From Isoetes taiwanensis (Eukaryota > Streptophyta > Lycopodiopsida > Isoetales > Isoetaceae), in NCBI GenBank assembly GCA_021234155.1, contig JAJEKV010000003.1, positions 22,783,569-22,847,568 on the forward strand: 64,000 nucleotides of DNA, read 5' to 3'. Made by a program: the position numbers and the translations under genes. The notes beneath the pieces are model-generated. The model was not told where the DNA came from. It saw only the letters and a list, made by a program, of their open reading frames with translations, and did not search any database. Below are positions 1 through 10,480 of this stretch, piece after piece. The first letter of the stretch is position 1. Each line of letters starts with the position of its first letter.

Positions 1-1830
1 AAAGCCTTTGCGAAGTCCACAAAGCGGCAATACAAGTCCGGTAGATGATTCCGGTGTCTTCAATCAGTGCCCCGCAGTAAAGATATGGTCAATCGTTGAG
101 TGGCGGGGTCGAAAAGCCCGCTGTGTGAGGGCTCGCGACATCCGGCCTCGCCCGCCGGATCAACCGCCGCTTCGAGAATGCCACGATACAGTTTGGCAAA
201 TCTTGAACCGACCATGATCGTCGGTGGAATTGGCGGGGCAAAGGTGTGGGTCGCCCGCCTTGTGAATGGGAACAACCCCGCTTGTGGTCCATTGCGGGAA
301 ACCCTCCCGCAATGCTCAAGGAACGTGGTAGTGAGGCCAGGCACAAGCGGTACGCCCCGCCCACTTGAGTAACTCTACCGATACCATCGAGGTCACCGCC
401 TTCCCATTAGCTAGCCGCTGTGTGCCCTCCTCAACATCCTCGCCCACGAACCAATGGGGGCCATCCTGGGGGTATGGGCGCACGCTGCCCCTCGGGCGGG
501 TCATAGAGCTGCCGCAAGTAATCGCTCCCACCGCCCGGTGTGATGTCCCCCCGTAGGGTCGGGCTAGCCTTCAAGCACTCTGCGCCAAAAGGTTCGAGGA
601 TGAGTGTCCAAAGAGTCGAACATCTCCCCCGACAAAAGGCAAGGTACCGCGCTTTTGTGTCCTTCGGGATGGGCGCAGATGCGGTGGTGGCCTCGCAAGC
701 GGCACTGGATCCGTATCGTGATTCGAAGCCGCCGCTATGTTTTTTTATCCCCGCATCAAACCATCGGTTACGAGGGAATGTTGCTGACCCCCGAGCGGCG
801 ACGCGGGGTTCCGCTAAAGCACCCCGGTCCGGCTGCATCCCGTAATAGCGAAGTCATTTGGTGCGGTCTCGCCGCTCTAGTGTGGAGGTGCACTAGTGCG
901 GGAGGGCGCCCATGAGCATCTCGGCGTAGTCCCTGCCTGCTCATAATCGAAGTCTCAACCGAGGGACGGCGAGGGGTGGCATAGTGGGGGTTCTGGCGGC
1001 TCGCCAAACCAGGTCCAAATAAAGTGGGAGGTGATTCGAAGTCGACCTCCTCATCCGCCCGTATGCTCAGGCCCACCCGGAAACGACCGATGAGATGCAT
1101 ATCTTGGCGCAACTACAAGCACATAGTCCACCACACTAGACCCTCCCCATGATTGTCCCGTCAATGCGCATGTGCACTTATGGTGAATCGGGCCACTTGT
1201 GAAAGGCCATTGCAAATTATCAAGTCAAAATGCCACATAGCAGGAGCAATTGTGCGCAAAGCGAAAGTGACTGGCTGTCATCCGACCCGCGTGGCGGGCT
1301 ACTTCTGCGGGCGTAGCTGCGAGGACATCATCGCCGAGGGGGTCAAGTCGCATGGGCTGCTCTACTCCCCGTCAGTGCATTGAAATCTCCAAGAAGGACG
1401 CCCTACCCAATCGCCGATGCCGCCTGTATGTCATCATATAGATCGACATACGGGTCCATCCTATCCGTGATCGGGTGGCTGCGATAGAAGGTGCCGTCTG
1501 CGTGAGGGAAATAACAAAGCGCCGTAAAAAGAGGGTTGCCACTGGTATTATGCACACGAACCCATAAGTACCGGTTGTGTCTGTCTGTCTTCTGGAGGGT
1601 AACCGAATGTGCCAAGGTTGTCCGGTAGTAGCAAGCCACTCCACCATGACCCCGCTTGTCCCCGCATGTGTATTGAAGACCGAGAAATGTTGGTAACCCC
1701 AAGAAATCGTAGCTTTGTGCTCAAAGATGCTCCCATGTCTCCATGAGGAAGATGAGATCCATACCGCTGCCACGGAGTTCGGGGATCCCCCCTCGCCAAG
1801 GGAAGCCTCGACAATTCCATGAGACCACCC
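1..1830 (-). pseudogene. LINE ORF2 fragment: endonuclease plus N-terminal reverse transcriptase
   Basis: The endonuclease begins near 1825 with VVSWNCRGFPW and DLIFLMETWEH (the catalytic Glu motif). It continues with GHGGVACYYR, NRYLWVRVHN and ALCYFPHADG, then DLIICNG near 1,215 and SVVDYVLV near 1,110-1,135. A linker with LEPFGAECLKASPTLRGDITPG and DYLRQLYDPPEGQ (about 690-500) leads to VGEDVEEGTQRLANGKAV (about 450) and TIMVGSRFAKLYRGILEA (about 220), the classic start of a LINE reverse transcriptase. The peptides alternate between three minus-strand frames, so there are at least five frameshifts. The YXDD catalytic box is not reached before the window ends. Family assignment is by motif order and spacing; the specific clade is not determined. 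Confidence 0.78.
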
Positions 1831-2695
1831 GGAGGCACAATTCCTATTTGTCAGCAGGGATGGTGGCGCGCAAATGAGTCGCTGGGAGGACGGGAAGCAG
1901 AGGCTGAGTGAGAAGTAGATGGAGCGGAGGCAGCATGTGGCTGAGAGGGCGTAGGCCGCGAGGGAGCGTGGGGAGTAGGAGCAGTGGAGAAGGGGGGCCG
2001 TGGTAGTAGAAGTGGGGGCCGCGGTACGGTGGGTTGGGGCTGCGGGTCCGCAGCAGTAGCAGTCAGGCCGGAAAATGTACATCCCGGGCCAACCAATCCG
2101 CGGCAAGACGCTGGCGAATGCCGACCCGACAAGCTCCCCGCTCTCTGCCTCCCGCCAGACGGGTGTGAGGTCCCGGCCCACGCATGGGGATGTCCCCTTC
2201 AACATCCGGCCCGGGCGCAATATGGCATCACGCACTGCATCCGCAACCGTGAATATGACAATGCGGTCACGTTCCGGCCGAGCCCCATGCCGCTGCGCCG
2301 AGAAATGTGAATGCCCGTCGAATGTCATCCGATCGAATGTGTGTTCGATGTTGTGGGCGCAGACTCTCCCCTCGCTGTTCTCGCATGCCTCAAACTACCA
2401 GATAGGCCTCTCCGCCGCCGGCCTCGAGTTCTCGTGGGCTCGCGGGGTCTGGGGTGGGCTAAGGCCGGTCCCGTGGCCGGGGGTGGTGGTGGTGGCCGGG
2501 ATGGCGGAGTGACTGGAGGTGGCCGGGATGGCGGGAGTGGCGGGAGAGCGGGCAAGAAGAGGGGCGGGTTGCCGGAGGCCGAGGGCGGGATAGCGTCTCC
2601 GAGCCCGCTTCGCCCCTCGGTGGAAGTCCGGAGCACAGCCTTCTGCAGAGCTCGGCCGCCGCTGGCTATCTCCCTCGCCCGCCGGGCCGCACCGA
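1831..2695 (-). other. GC-rich, proline-rich spacer of the LINE
   Basis: This stretch between the ORF1-like frame and the endonuclease is very GC-rich and codes, in minus-strand frames, for proline/serine-rich low-complexity sequence (runs such as PPPPPP near 2,500 and PRPPLLLPRPPF near 2,000). I see no conserved domain. It may be the degraded C-terminal part of ORF1 or the N-terminal extension of ORF2. Open frames on the plus strand here are a by-product of GC bias. Confidence 0.45.
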
Positions 2696-3469
2696 CTATG
2701 AACTCCTGAGGGGAGACTGGGCTCGCTCAGGATGGTTGCCCCGCAACCCCCGGAGCTCCGTGCTCGAAGCGAGAGCGCAGCTCGAGCCCCAAGACACGGG
2801 CGCGCCGAGGGCCGGGCTTGCTGTTCCGATCTTACTCAAGAGATCCCGGTTGTGTCCGGCGGCTGTGCAAGAGCTGTGCTCCCGTGCCATGGTGGTGGCT
2901 GCCTCTACCTCCGACCGGCCGAGGGGCCGGCGGACCATCGTCTCTGCATTTGGCTCCTCTCTCTGTGTCATGGTGTCCGTGAGTGATGAACCACAGAGTC
3001 TGGGGCGGGCCCGCATGTCGGCGACCTCTGCACGGCTTCTTGCCATTTCGAAGTGTGCAAGGCCAAGGCCATCTTCCACATGCGCGTCGGCGGGTCTCCA
3101 AGCACGTGATACGGTTCTTCTCGACCCGATTTGCCTTTTGAGCACATGGGATGCCGGGACTCCATCTCCAACGCCATGCCCACCCGACCCGGGCACTTTG
3201 TTAGCCTCAATACGAGCACTGTTAGCCTCCATTCCCGCTTTGACGTGGCTCCAATTCTCTGCCGAGGCAGGAGTTCCTATGTGGTCTGAGCAATTAATCC
3301 CTTCCGGCCGGGCTGGCCTCGCTGAGGGGGCCTTAGCCTTAGCCCGAGCCTCCTTCTTCATGGAGGATGACTCTCCCCTGTCCATGATGGCTGATCGGGA
3401 CCGTTTGTGCGGCGGGCCCTCGCCTTGGGTTTCCCAGGCCGGCCCATCTTCTGTGGCCATGACTCCCAA
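2696..3469 (-). CDS. LINE ORF1-like low-complexity protein
   Basis: A 257-residue open frame at the 5' end of the LINE. The N-terminal 50 residues are basic (PHKRSRSA, KKEARAKAKA), as expected of a nucleic-acid-binding ORF1 product. The rest is rich in Ala, Arg, Ser and Thr, with no zinc knuckle or RRM that I can recognise. An equally long open frame lies on the opposite strand (2736-3476), so the open length partly reflects GC content. I prefer the minus strand because the endonuclease and RT follow in that direction. It could be a neutral open stretch. Confidence 0.4.
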   Translation of the reverse strand: MGVMATEDGPAWETQGEGPPHKRSRSAIMDRGESSSMKKEARAKAKAPSARPARPEGINCSDHIGTPASAENWSHVKAGMEANSARIEANKVPGSGGHGVGDGVPASHVLKRQIGSRRTVSRAWRPADAHVEDGLGLAHFEMARSRAEVADMRARPRLCGSSLTDTMTQREEPNAETMVRRPLGRSEVEAATTMAREHSSCTAAGHNRDLLSKIGTASPALGAPVSWGSSCALASSTELRGLRGNHPERAQSPLRSS

Positions 3470-3655
3470 AGTTTGAGGGGTCTCTGGCTGCGGAAAGGGT
3501 GCCTAGAATTGAATTTGGGGACTCAAGAACGCGGGCAGAGCACCTTTTGGGCTAGTCGACATCAAGTGCAAAAATCTTTATAAATTCTCCACGTATTTAC
3601 AACCCAAATGGGAGCTGTACAATCTCAATAACCATATAGAAATGGCAGTACAATT

Positions 3656-4429
3656 TCAATATGAATATACAAGTGGCTTAACATTCTCAAATGTTAAGTT
3701 CTCATTGGAAGCAACAATCTTGCCTTTAGGTTTCCTAGATTGTGGAGGCTTTCGAGGTCCTAACACCCTTAGTTTGCCCCCAACAGTCCACTCCCTCTTG
3801 CAGCTTCTGCACGTATACCTGGGTTGGCCTTGCTTCTTATTGTTCATGTAGTCGAAGCGTGTGTTATCACTGAAACACCGAGGGCAATCAAGATGGGGCA
3901 TCTCTATCTTCTGCTTCTTCATCCTTGGAGCTGTCATTTCTTGTGGCATAGTTGCCATGCTTGCTGTTGCCTGTCCGCTTCCAAGTTGAATCGAGTTGGC
4001 AACTATCTTCCTCTTCTTCATCTTTGGAGCTGCCATTCCTTGTGTTGCTTGTTGCTCCCATGGCTGCCATTCACGCGAATACGTACAAGTGTTCCAGTGT
4101 TCACTTCCAAGTCCAATTGATGCATTGACCAAGTCATACATGGCTGTACTGGCTTCTTCTGCTTCAACTTCACTATCTCCTTTGCAGAGATTTTCTTGTA
4201 TTGATTGAAAAAAGTTGACAAAGTCCTCGTCTAGGACTTCCAACTCTTTTTCTTTTTGTGACGTTTCTAGGTCAAGCTTAAGCAAGTCTTCGTTACCTCT
4301 TTTCAACACAGGCGGTTCATCGGCATCAAGTACGTCAATAGATGCTAGGGCGTCCTTCTGGTCCAAGCTCCTCAGATAGTTGAATTCCTCCGCAGTCAAA
4401 ATAAATTCTTCGTCGTCAAGCTCCGCCAT
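3656..4429 (-). CDS. Dof-type zinc-finger transcription factor (left copy, open)
   Basis: A 257-residue frame; the ATG at 4429 ([16 protein letters not shown]) is chosen because the right-arm copy starts at the equivalent ATG, although the frame stays open 33 codons further upstream. A Dof finger lies near residues 194-240: CPRC, 21 residues, then CRSC, followed by [11 protein letters not shown]. That is the family's CX2CX21CX2C spacing with its QPRY, W and GG positions. Dof proteins bind AAAG-core sites in the nucleus. Before the finger are an acidic leader (a possible activation region), two repeats of the form AP.MKK.KI that could be nuclear localisation signals, and Gln/Thr-rich linkers. 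The finger is unusually close to the C-terminus. No intron is needed. The finger is somewhat divergent from canonical Dof (DYMNN for CYYNN), so binding specificity is unknown. Confidence 0.75.
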   Translation of the reverse strand: MAELDDEEFILTAEEFNYLRSLDQKDALASIDVLDADEPPVLKRGNEDLLKLDLETSQKEKELEVLDEDFVNFFQSIQENLCKGDSEVEAEEASTAMYDLVNASIGLGSEHWNTCTYSREWQPWEQQATQGMAAPKMKKRKIVANSIQLGSGQATASMATMPQEMTAPRMKKQKIEMPHLDCPRCFSDNTRFDYMNNKKQGQPRYTCRSCKREWTVGGKLRVLGPRKPPQSRKPKGKIVASNENLTFENVKPLVYSY

Positions 4430-5875
4430 TGTGAAAGTCCTCCTTGAAAATGCTGTAATGCGACATGTGGAATGAATGGGAGTCTTATAGACCCCGTCTT
4501 GTTGCCTTGATTCCCAAGTTATCCCCATTTCTTAAAATATCTCCTAAATATATCAGTGATATTTTTGTGCTCACGTAAATATCGCAGGGGAAAGCCGTGT
4601 ACAGATGCCCTGCTGGAGCACAGAGCCGCGGCCATGGATATACCAACACAGATTGCATTCCGACGGCCATAGATGGAGCAGTTTCAAAAGGAGGAACAAG
4701 AGATGTGGTACTATTTTTCAAAGAAATGGCGTGGAATTTCTTGCCGAGGAGCATAATGCACAGAGATTTGGCTATGGCAGGTTGTAGCTCTTAAATCCAT
4801 CAGAAATCCTTGGTAATTTAGGTTTTTATGCACTTCCTTTCCTTAAAATTTCAATATTCTAATGGTTGGTAAGAATGCACCTATGGCAGTTGAATTCTTA
4901 CAGAGAAATGGCTGCAAAGCCCGTGAACTATTTTATACTGAAAGGGTGCATCTTCAAAACATGGACCACTGATGTGGTGCATCAGTCTGCATAGGCCAGT
5001 CTATGCAACCGTTATGCAGGTTTCTCTCATACAAACTCTGCAATTTAGTAGAGATTCTGAGTTTTCCATGCCTTTCATAGAAGGTTAGCATCGTATTGCA
5101 GCATGCGGGTGGCATCAATGTTTAAAGGCAAAAATAATTGGCTGGAAAATATTAGTAGTGGTTTCTGCCAATGGACCTTCATTGGGCTAGATTTTTGACC
5201 AGTTGTGGGTGCCTTCTAGTGGCTGTTTTAATTTCTGTGATTGACCAAAGAGAGATAGTGGGAGACACCATTTCTTGAATTGGTTGGGCAGATAGGGAAT
5301 TGCACAGAATATCTGAGACAGTTGGTGTGCCATGAGTGGTGCACCTATGATGTATTCAGTTTGATTATTGAATGGAAACCTTTGATATGTTCATTGAAGA
5401 GGCTACTTTATATGGAAAGCAAGAATAAATTTTTGCTTTTGGCATGTACTGTTGAAGGATTGGAGGAATAATAAAGCTCATGACATGATTGCAGCATTGC
5501 ACGTGAGCTAGAAGAATCCTCTATGAAGCCTGAAGACTCCTATGGACATACATTATGAAGGTGGTATACGGGAACTCCAAAACAAAAAGGATGATGTAAG
5601 CAGTGCAGGTTGCTTGTTATTTCAAAAGAAGATATTGAGAAACAGAAGAAGGGAAGAGTAAGACTGATGGAATGAAGAAATTCAGCAAGCGTCTGTCCAA
5701 AGGGAACTGTCTCAGTCAGTCTTTGAAACAGAGAGCTCAATCTACCGGCGGAAGGAAATGATCTGAACCAGTGGAGAAGTTATGCTAGTTATATGTCCAA
5801 GTGAGAGTGTTGGAAGGGCTGATTCTTGAAATGGCGTGGTGCGGGTGATCGATCCGCACCAACAGATACATCTTG
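4430..5875. other. Outer arm, Dof upstream region and copia-like tail
   Basis: No convincing gene. 4,430-4,800 is the Dof upstream region, AT-rich with ATATATC stretches. 5,280-5,740 has short open frames that are broken in the right arm. Near 5,790-5,815 the plus strand reads TCCAAGTGAGAG followed by TGTTGGAAG, which resembles the polypurine tract and 3' LTR start of a Ty1/copia element. The same 21-bp string occurs twice in the right arm, on either side of the SLAC1-like insertion. In this arm it is present once. Confidence 0.5.
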
Positions 5876-6690
5876 TCAATACATTTGAGTGTGAATGCAA
5901 TCGCAATATATTACTTGGCTCATAAGTAAAATAATGTAATGGTCATTGTGGACATGCGTGCATTTTATGTCTTTTATACCATATAATTTTGGCCCGACAT
6001 AATGTAACCATGCCCTTGACACAAGCCTGAGATATAACTGAAATTCTTGCAAGGCATTGGGGATGGGCCTAATGGGTTCCTCATATTTTTGTACTTGCCA
6101 ATCCAATGTTGTGGATGCAGTTCATCATGATGCAATGCAATGCACAGTTTGGATGTTCTTATACACAATTTTACGATTTGTATAGAATTGCTTTGGACTG
6201 TTGGTGCAAATCAGACTTTTGGGTATTGTATAATTGGATTGCTGATAGCAAATTTACCAGCACCATGAATCTTTTGGAGACTTTCATCTTTTGGAGGCTA
6301 AAGTGACTGGATACCTAAAGATCCGATGATGATTTGCTTGAATACTATGTCATTGCTCTGATAATATGCAGTGATTGAGCTATAATAGCATGCCAACAAT
6401 AAAGATGGCTACCTAAAGAGCTGATGATTATCTGCATTTGTACTATGTCATTTCTCTGATGCCATGCAGTGACTCAACTATAATAGCATGCCAACAATGA
6501 CGATGTCGTTGTTAGCACGCTCTCTAGGTATGTTTCTAACCTTCTTGGGCTATGGTTCATATTATAGGCAGTGCATCTGTTAAGTAGCTCGAACTCTTCC
6601 TTAGATTGCAGCTCTGCCATATCCTGTCTTTAAGCTAAATGCCTTCCCTTTGGTGTTTAGTAAGATTTTTTGTTTATTCTTTTTCCACAG
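5876..6690. other. Outer arm distal part, no gene seen
   Basis: AT-rich sequence shared with 37,205-38,050 of the right arm in inverted orientation. It contains short open frames conserved between arms only because the DNA is similar (for example the frame around 5,974-6,168, matching 37,730 onwards), and an internal direct repeat around CTACCTAAAGA (6,313 and 6,409). I recognise no protein family. Confidence 0.5.
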
Positions 6691-6714
6691 CCCCACAATT
6701 GTAGATTGTGAGAC

Positions 6715-8280
6715 AAGTTGTGGCTTAATAAGGCCCATACTTCTGTGGTCACAATGTCTAAAGCTCCATCACAAACTTAACTATCATTAAACATCTGAAC
6801 AAGCAGTAGCAGATGAGTCTTCCGCATCAAATACTTTGGGTTCCTTTCTTGAACTGCTACTTAGAGAGTTCCAGTAAAAAATTTATTTGATCTTGAATCA
6901 CATGCCGTAGATGTTCCTTCCTTCTCATTCCTGGAAATTCCTCATTTAGTTGGTTCAAGCAAAGACCACCTTAACCTATAGTTTTCTTGTTGATTGTTTT
7001 CCAACAAGCATTTTCTAGCACTCATGTTCCCGCACCAACGAGAGCAGGCAGGTCAAGTCCATGCTCTATAGCATCAGCATGAGATTAGACTAGTTCTTCC
7101 TATCAACTTTAATATCAACGTTCTGTATAGTAGAAAAAGTGTGTACATGTGCAGCATCCAAGCATTCTACTAGTACGATTCACAGCTTATGCCACATTTC
7201 ATTGAGGACTTCAGCCTTGAATTGAGAAGAACTAGCATGTAAACGGTGCAGTCTTTATTCCTTCTAATAGTTTAGAATACTCTTTGTTGCTATTATGGGA
7301 TCCTGGAGCACAGAGAGACTTTATTCGTTCGTGCCAATTGGGTGGTTTATGGGTTTACTCTTTTCTATAGACAGATTATTATCATACAATATAGTAGTGG
7401 TTAACATATTGATAGCTTAGCTTAGGGGAAATCAGAAATTTGTCATTATGCACAACATAAGAGTCATTATAAAAGTCTCAAACGTTTTTGTAGCATCTAA
7501 AACACATGAGAAGAATGGAAATGTTTTCCACAATGCCACAAATAACGCCTAAATAGCAACCAGGCTGAACTTGCATAGAATATGCCGCGCCATGAAAATA
7601 TAGAACGTGAGGAGCTTGTGGCTTAAAACGGCCCATGTTTCTGTGATTCACGGTGTCCAAAGCTCCATGGGAATCTCAAGTATTATTGAACCTCAGAACA
7701 AGCAGTAACAGATGGGTCTTCTGCATCAAATACACTTCCAAGAATCTTAACATTCATATCCATGTTCTTTTAATTTTGCCAATGAGTTTCTAATCTTCAC
7801 TTATTTAAAATAGATCAAGGACAAGAATCCCTTTTTAGGTTCCTTTCTTGAACTGCTACTTAAGGAGTTCCAGAAAAGTTTTTTGATGATCCTGAATCAC
7901 ATGCTGTAGATTTTCTAAAAGTGTAAGGCAGTTTGTGCTCTTAATAAGGTAACTTTACAGGCATTAGAAGCCATGATCCAGAGCCCTTTATTAAGTTTCC
8001 TAGCATTCAACAGATGGCCTTGCTCTGCAGCATCCAAGAATTCTACTAATACAAGTCAATGTCTATGTCACATTACATTGTGGACTTTAACCTTCACTTG
8101 AGAACAACTAGCATGCAAACAAAATCTAGAGGACTGCTCTTTTCTATAGGCAGAGGTTTGCAATGCGTCCCTACCATACATCCCTTGCAGGAAGCCTCTA
8201 ATATACAATGTGGAGTAGTGGTTAACACGTTGACAGTTGAGCTTAGGGGCAGAATCACAAAGTTCTCATTATCCATAACT
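6715..8280 (+). repeat. Two diverged direct repeats of about 0.7 kb
   Basis: 6,715-7,455 and 7,615-8,280 are diverged copies of each other. Both contain GTGGCTTAA...CCCAT, CAAGCAGTA(G/A)CAGATG, TTCTTGAACTGCTACTTA and a shared ending around GTGGTTAACA with TTGAGCTTAGGGG. No protein family is recognisable. The second copy overlaps the start of an inverted R1 repeat. Confidence 0.6.
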
Positions 8281-8965
8281 AATTTGCCAGCACGTATTTG
8301 CCATTAAGGCCAAAAATTATCTGACAAATGTGTACTCATAGGAGTAGGGAACAAGTTATACATTTTTGGGAAATAAAAGCATCGGTTACTGAGACAAGTA
8401 GATGGAGATTCCTTTGTGTCATAGATAGTAACTTGATATTGTCAAAGTGTAAGGCAATTTGTGCTCTTACATTGAATAAGCCATATATGATCGGTGCAAC
8501 TCCCATTATGAAGCTTCTAAGCTACTTGTTATAACATGCACTCTGCCCTTTGACACAACATGCTTGGTTGTAGAGCCAGAAGTGTGGTTAGAAACTGCAT
8601 TGACCTCTTCATACTTAATAAGGCTAATCTCACTTTATTTCGGGCATTAAAGCCATCATCAGTGCAGCTCGTAGTGTTAAGTTTTTAACATACTTGTTAT
8701 AACATGCAGAACTCACTCTGCCTTTGACATAACATGCATGATTTGTGGCATAAGCATTAGTAAGTGTGGCAGTCCATAAGAATGCATTGTGCGCAGGCAT
8801 GGTGCTAGAAATATACAAGTTTGCACACATAATGATTAGACTAGATCTTCCTATTATCTTCAGTAACCAAGTTTCTGTATACTAGGAAAGGTATACTACA
8901 TCTGATAGCATAGACATGAAAAGATAAAAGACCAAGCAGTCAAAATAAAAGGAAGTGAATCTGTT
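8205..8965 (-). repeat. R1 family repeat, inverted copy
   Basis: The reverse complement matches 10,725-11,460 and 22,090-22,910. Markers are AAGCTCAGCTGTCAACGTGT, TTATAACAAGTAG, the TGCCTGCGCACAATGCATTC string and the TTTATTTTGACTACTTGGTC end near 8,940. With the copy at 10.7 kb it forms a local inverted repeat around the R2 copy at 9.1-10.3 kb. No coding content is recognised. Confidence 0.65.
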
Positions 8966-9061
8966 TGAGCAAGTGAATCTGTGCCTTGTAGGGTGTTTTG
9001 TGCAGATTTTTGTTGGCAAGCAATGTTCGTCCTATTGCCCATTTTACATACCTTTCGCGTC

Positions 9062-10268
9062 ATAGGTATCTGTGAAGCAACTTAGAAAACTTGAACCAAG
9101 TTTTATTCTTATTTTCAAAAGGAAGCTGATCAAACTTAGTAGTGGCATATGGCCTGGACTAAAAACTCTGCAACATAATTGCATATATCAGATATGCATG
9201 CTATTTTAGGCCTTTGCATGGTCTTTGGATTTATTTTTTAGGTCATGCTTCTTCAAGAAACTGTTGCAGGCTTTAGGATACTTCTTTGCTTATCTATTGC
9301 AGATGTTTGCAAATATGTAGATGGTAGTTTCACTTTCGTATATTATTGGAGTAATTAGCCTGATTCATATCTATGAATCAAATTAATGCTAAAATACATG
9401 CTACATTTGTGATTTTCTATCTAATGGCAAGTGTTTTCTATTTCATTATTTTCATGCATAACAAGATAGTTCAAGAAGAAGTCTCTAGATACGGATGTAT
9501 TGGCTAAGTGCGCATGTTTTGCAATCTCGAAGGGGTCATTTTGATTTTTTTTAGTTTGATGTTGCAGGGCAGATTGGCATATGGGCCTTATATTTCAGTA
9601 AGTCATGAGGTCTATCTTCACAACCAATATTCCATTGCGGTTGCTGGCCTTTATACCAAGAAGGATTACTGTTGGGTCTTTTAAGTTAGAGCTTTTGCAG
9701 GAAGTACTTTCTGCGGAAGAAATTCTAGGTACAAGCATTCCATTTTTTTGTTTTTATTTTATATTCTACTGGCTCAAACTGTTCAATCTGCTGGATACAT
9801 ACATATAGCTACAAGACAATCTTTCATGATGTAGAGATCTGGCTATAGTGCATCAGCTCCTTTTATGCATTGCTAGCCTGTTAACTTCCCATGACGCTCT
9901 TGCAAATGGCCACCACTCTGTATAAACAAATGGCCACCACTCTATATAAATGCCATTGATCCCAATCCTGAACTCCAGCAATTTGTATATATACCCTTGC
10001 ATCCTATTCATCTAGGCAAATACAAAGTGTAACCACATTGATGGCTTACAGATCTTTTTGCATCCTTGATGAGTTAACACCTTGATCATTCTTTTATATC
10101 CAACATTAGATGCATGATATATTTGGGAAAGGGACTATAAAAATCGATTCTTATGTATATGGTCTTCTTTATCTCTATTTTGCATATTGCTTCTATTTTA
10201 GTTTCATAAATTCGAGAGTCTGAGCTGTCTGGCAGAAATAGACATGCTCGGTTACAAATACATTATGT
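9062..10268 (+). repeat. R2 family repeat, copy 1
   Basis: Direct copy of 18,281-19,412 and inverted copy of 24,155-25,330. It starts at GGTATCTGTGAAGCAACTTAG and ends near AGACATGCTCGGTT. It contains an exon-like segment (about 9,566-9,730) whose frames read AYGPYISVSHEVYLHNQYSI and, one frame over, LELLQEVLSAEEILG. These are conserved in all copies, suggesting a shared captured exon, but I do not recognise the protein. Confidence 0.65.
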
Positions 10269-10480
10269 GACAGAAATAATGCTTAATGGTTAAGCACACA
10301 TATGTGCTGACGTGGCAGCCTGTGTATTTACATAGGACCATGATTTATAGTTTAGCATATATTTAAGTTCATGTATGCCCCTAGCTAGGTTAGGTGTCAA
10401 CATGCTGTGCTCTACACGTCATATACATGACCATCTTCTGTAGCACCGAAGAAAAACAATCCAATCCATCATTTCTTTTT
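10269..10480. other. Short AT-rich spacer
   Basis: Unique-looking AT-rich sequence between R2 copy 1 and the following R1 copy. I see no gene, repeat boundary signal or RNA feature in it. Confidence 0.4.

Larger units (their letters stand above)
1..3480 (-). mobile_element. Degenerate non-LTR retrotransposon (LINE), truncated by window edge
   Basis: A GC-rich block clearly different from the AT-rich DNA that starts after about 3.5 kb. Read on the minus strand it gives, in order, a low-complexity ORF1-like frame (3469 to 2696), a proline-rich stretch, an apurinic endonuclease-like domain (about 1830 to 1060), a linker and the start of a reverse transcriptase (about 530 to 1). This is the order of a plant LINE. 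The RT core, the zinc-finger tail and the 3' end lie beyond the left edge. Reading frames change many times, so the copy is not functional as written. The right limit is the point near 3,557 where homology to the right outer repeat arm begins. Confidence 0.8.
3557..6690 (+). repeat. Left outer arm of the composite inverted repeat
   Basis: This 3.1-kb block recurs in inverted orientation at 37,205-43,632. The match starts at GACATCAAGTGCAAAAATC (3,557), includes the Dof gene, and continues through 5.9-6.3 kb to GTGTTTAGTAAGATTTTT near 6,685. Both arms align over their whole length once a 3.35-kb segment present only in the right arm (38,120-41,464) is removed. The arms differ by scattered substitutions and small indels, so this is an old duplication or a partly homogenised one, not a fresh palindrome. 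Confidence 0.85.

Noticed and set aside
2736-3476. 246-residue plus-strand frame as a gene
   Set aside because: Antisense to the LINE ORF1-like frame in GC-rich DNA; the endonuclease and RT motifs are all on the minus strand.
5280-5471. 63-residue frame in the left outer arm as a gene
   Set aside because: The equivalent DNA in the right arm (about 41,820-42,000) is interrupted, so there is no sign of coding constraint.
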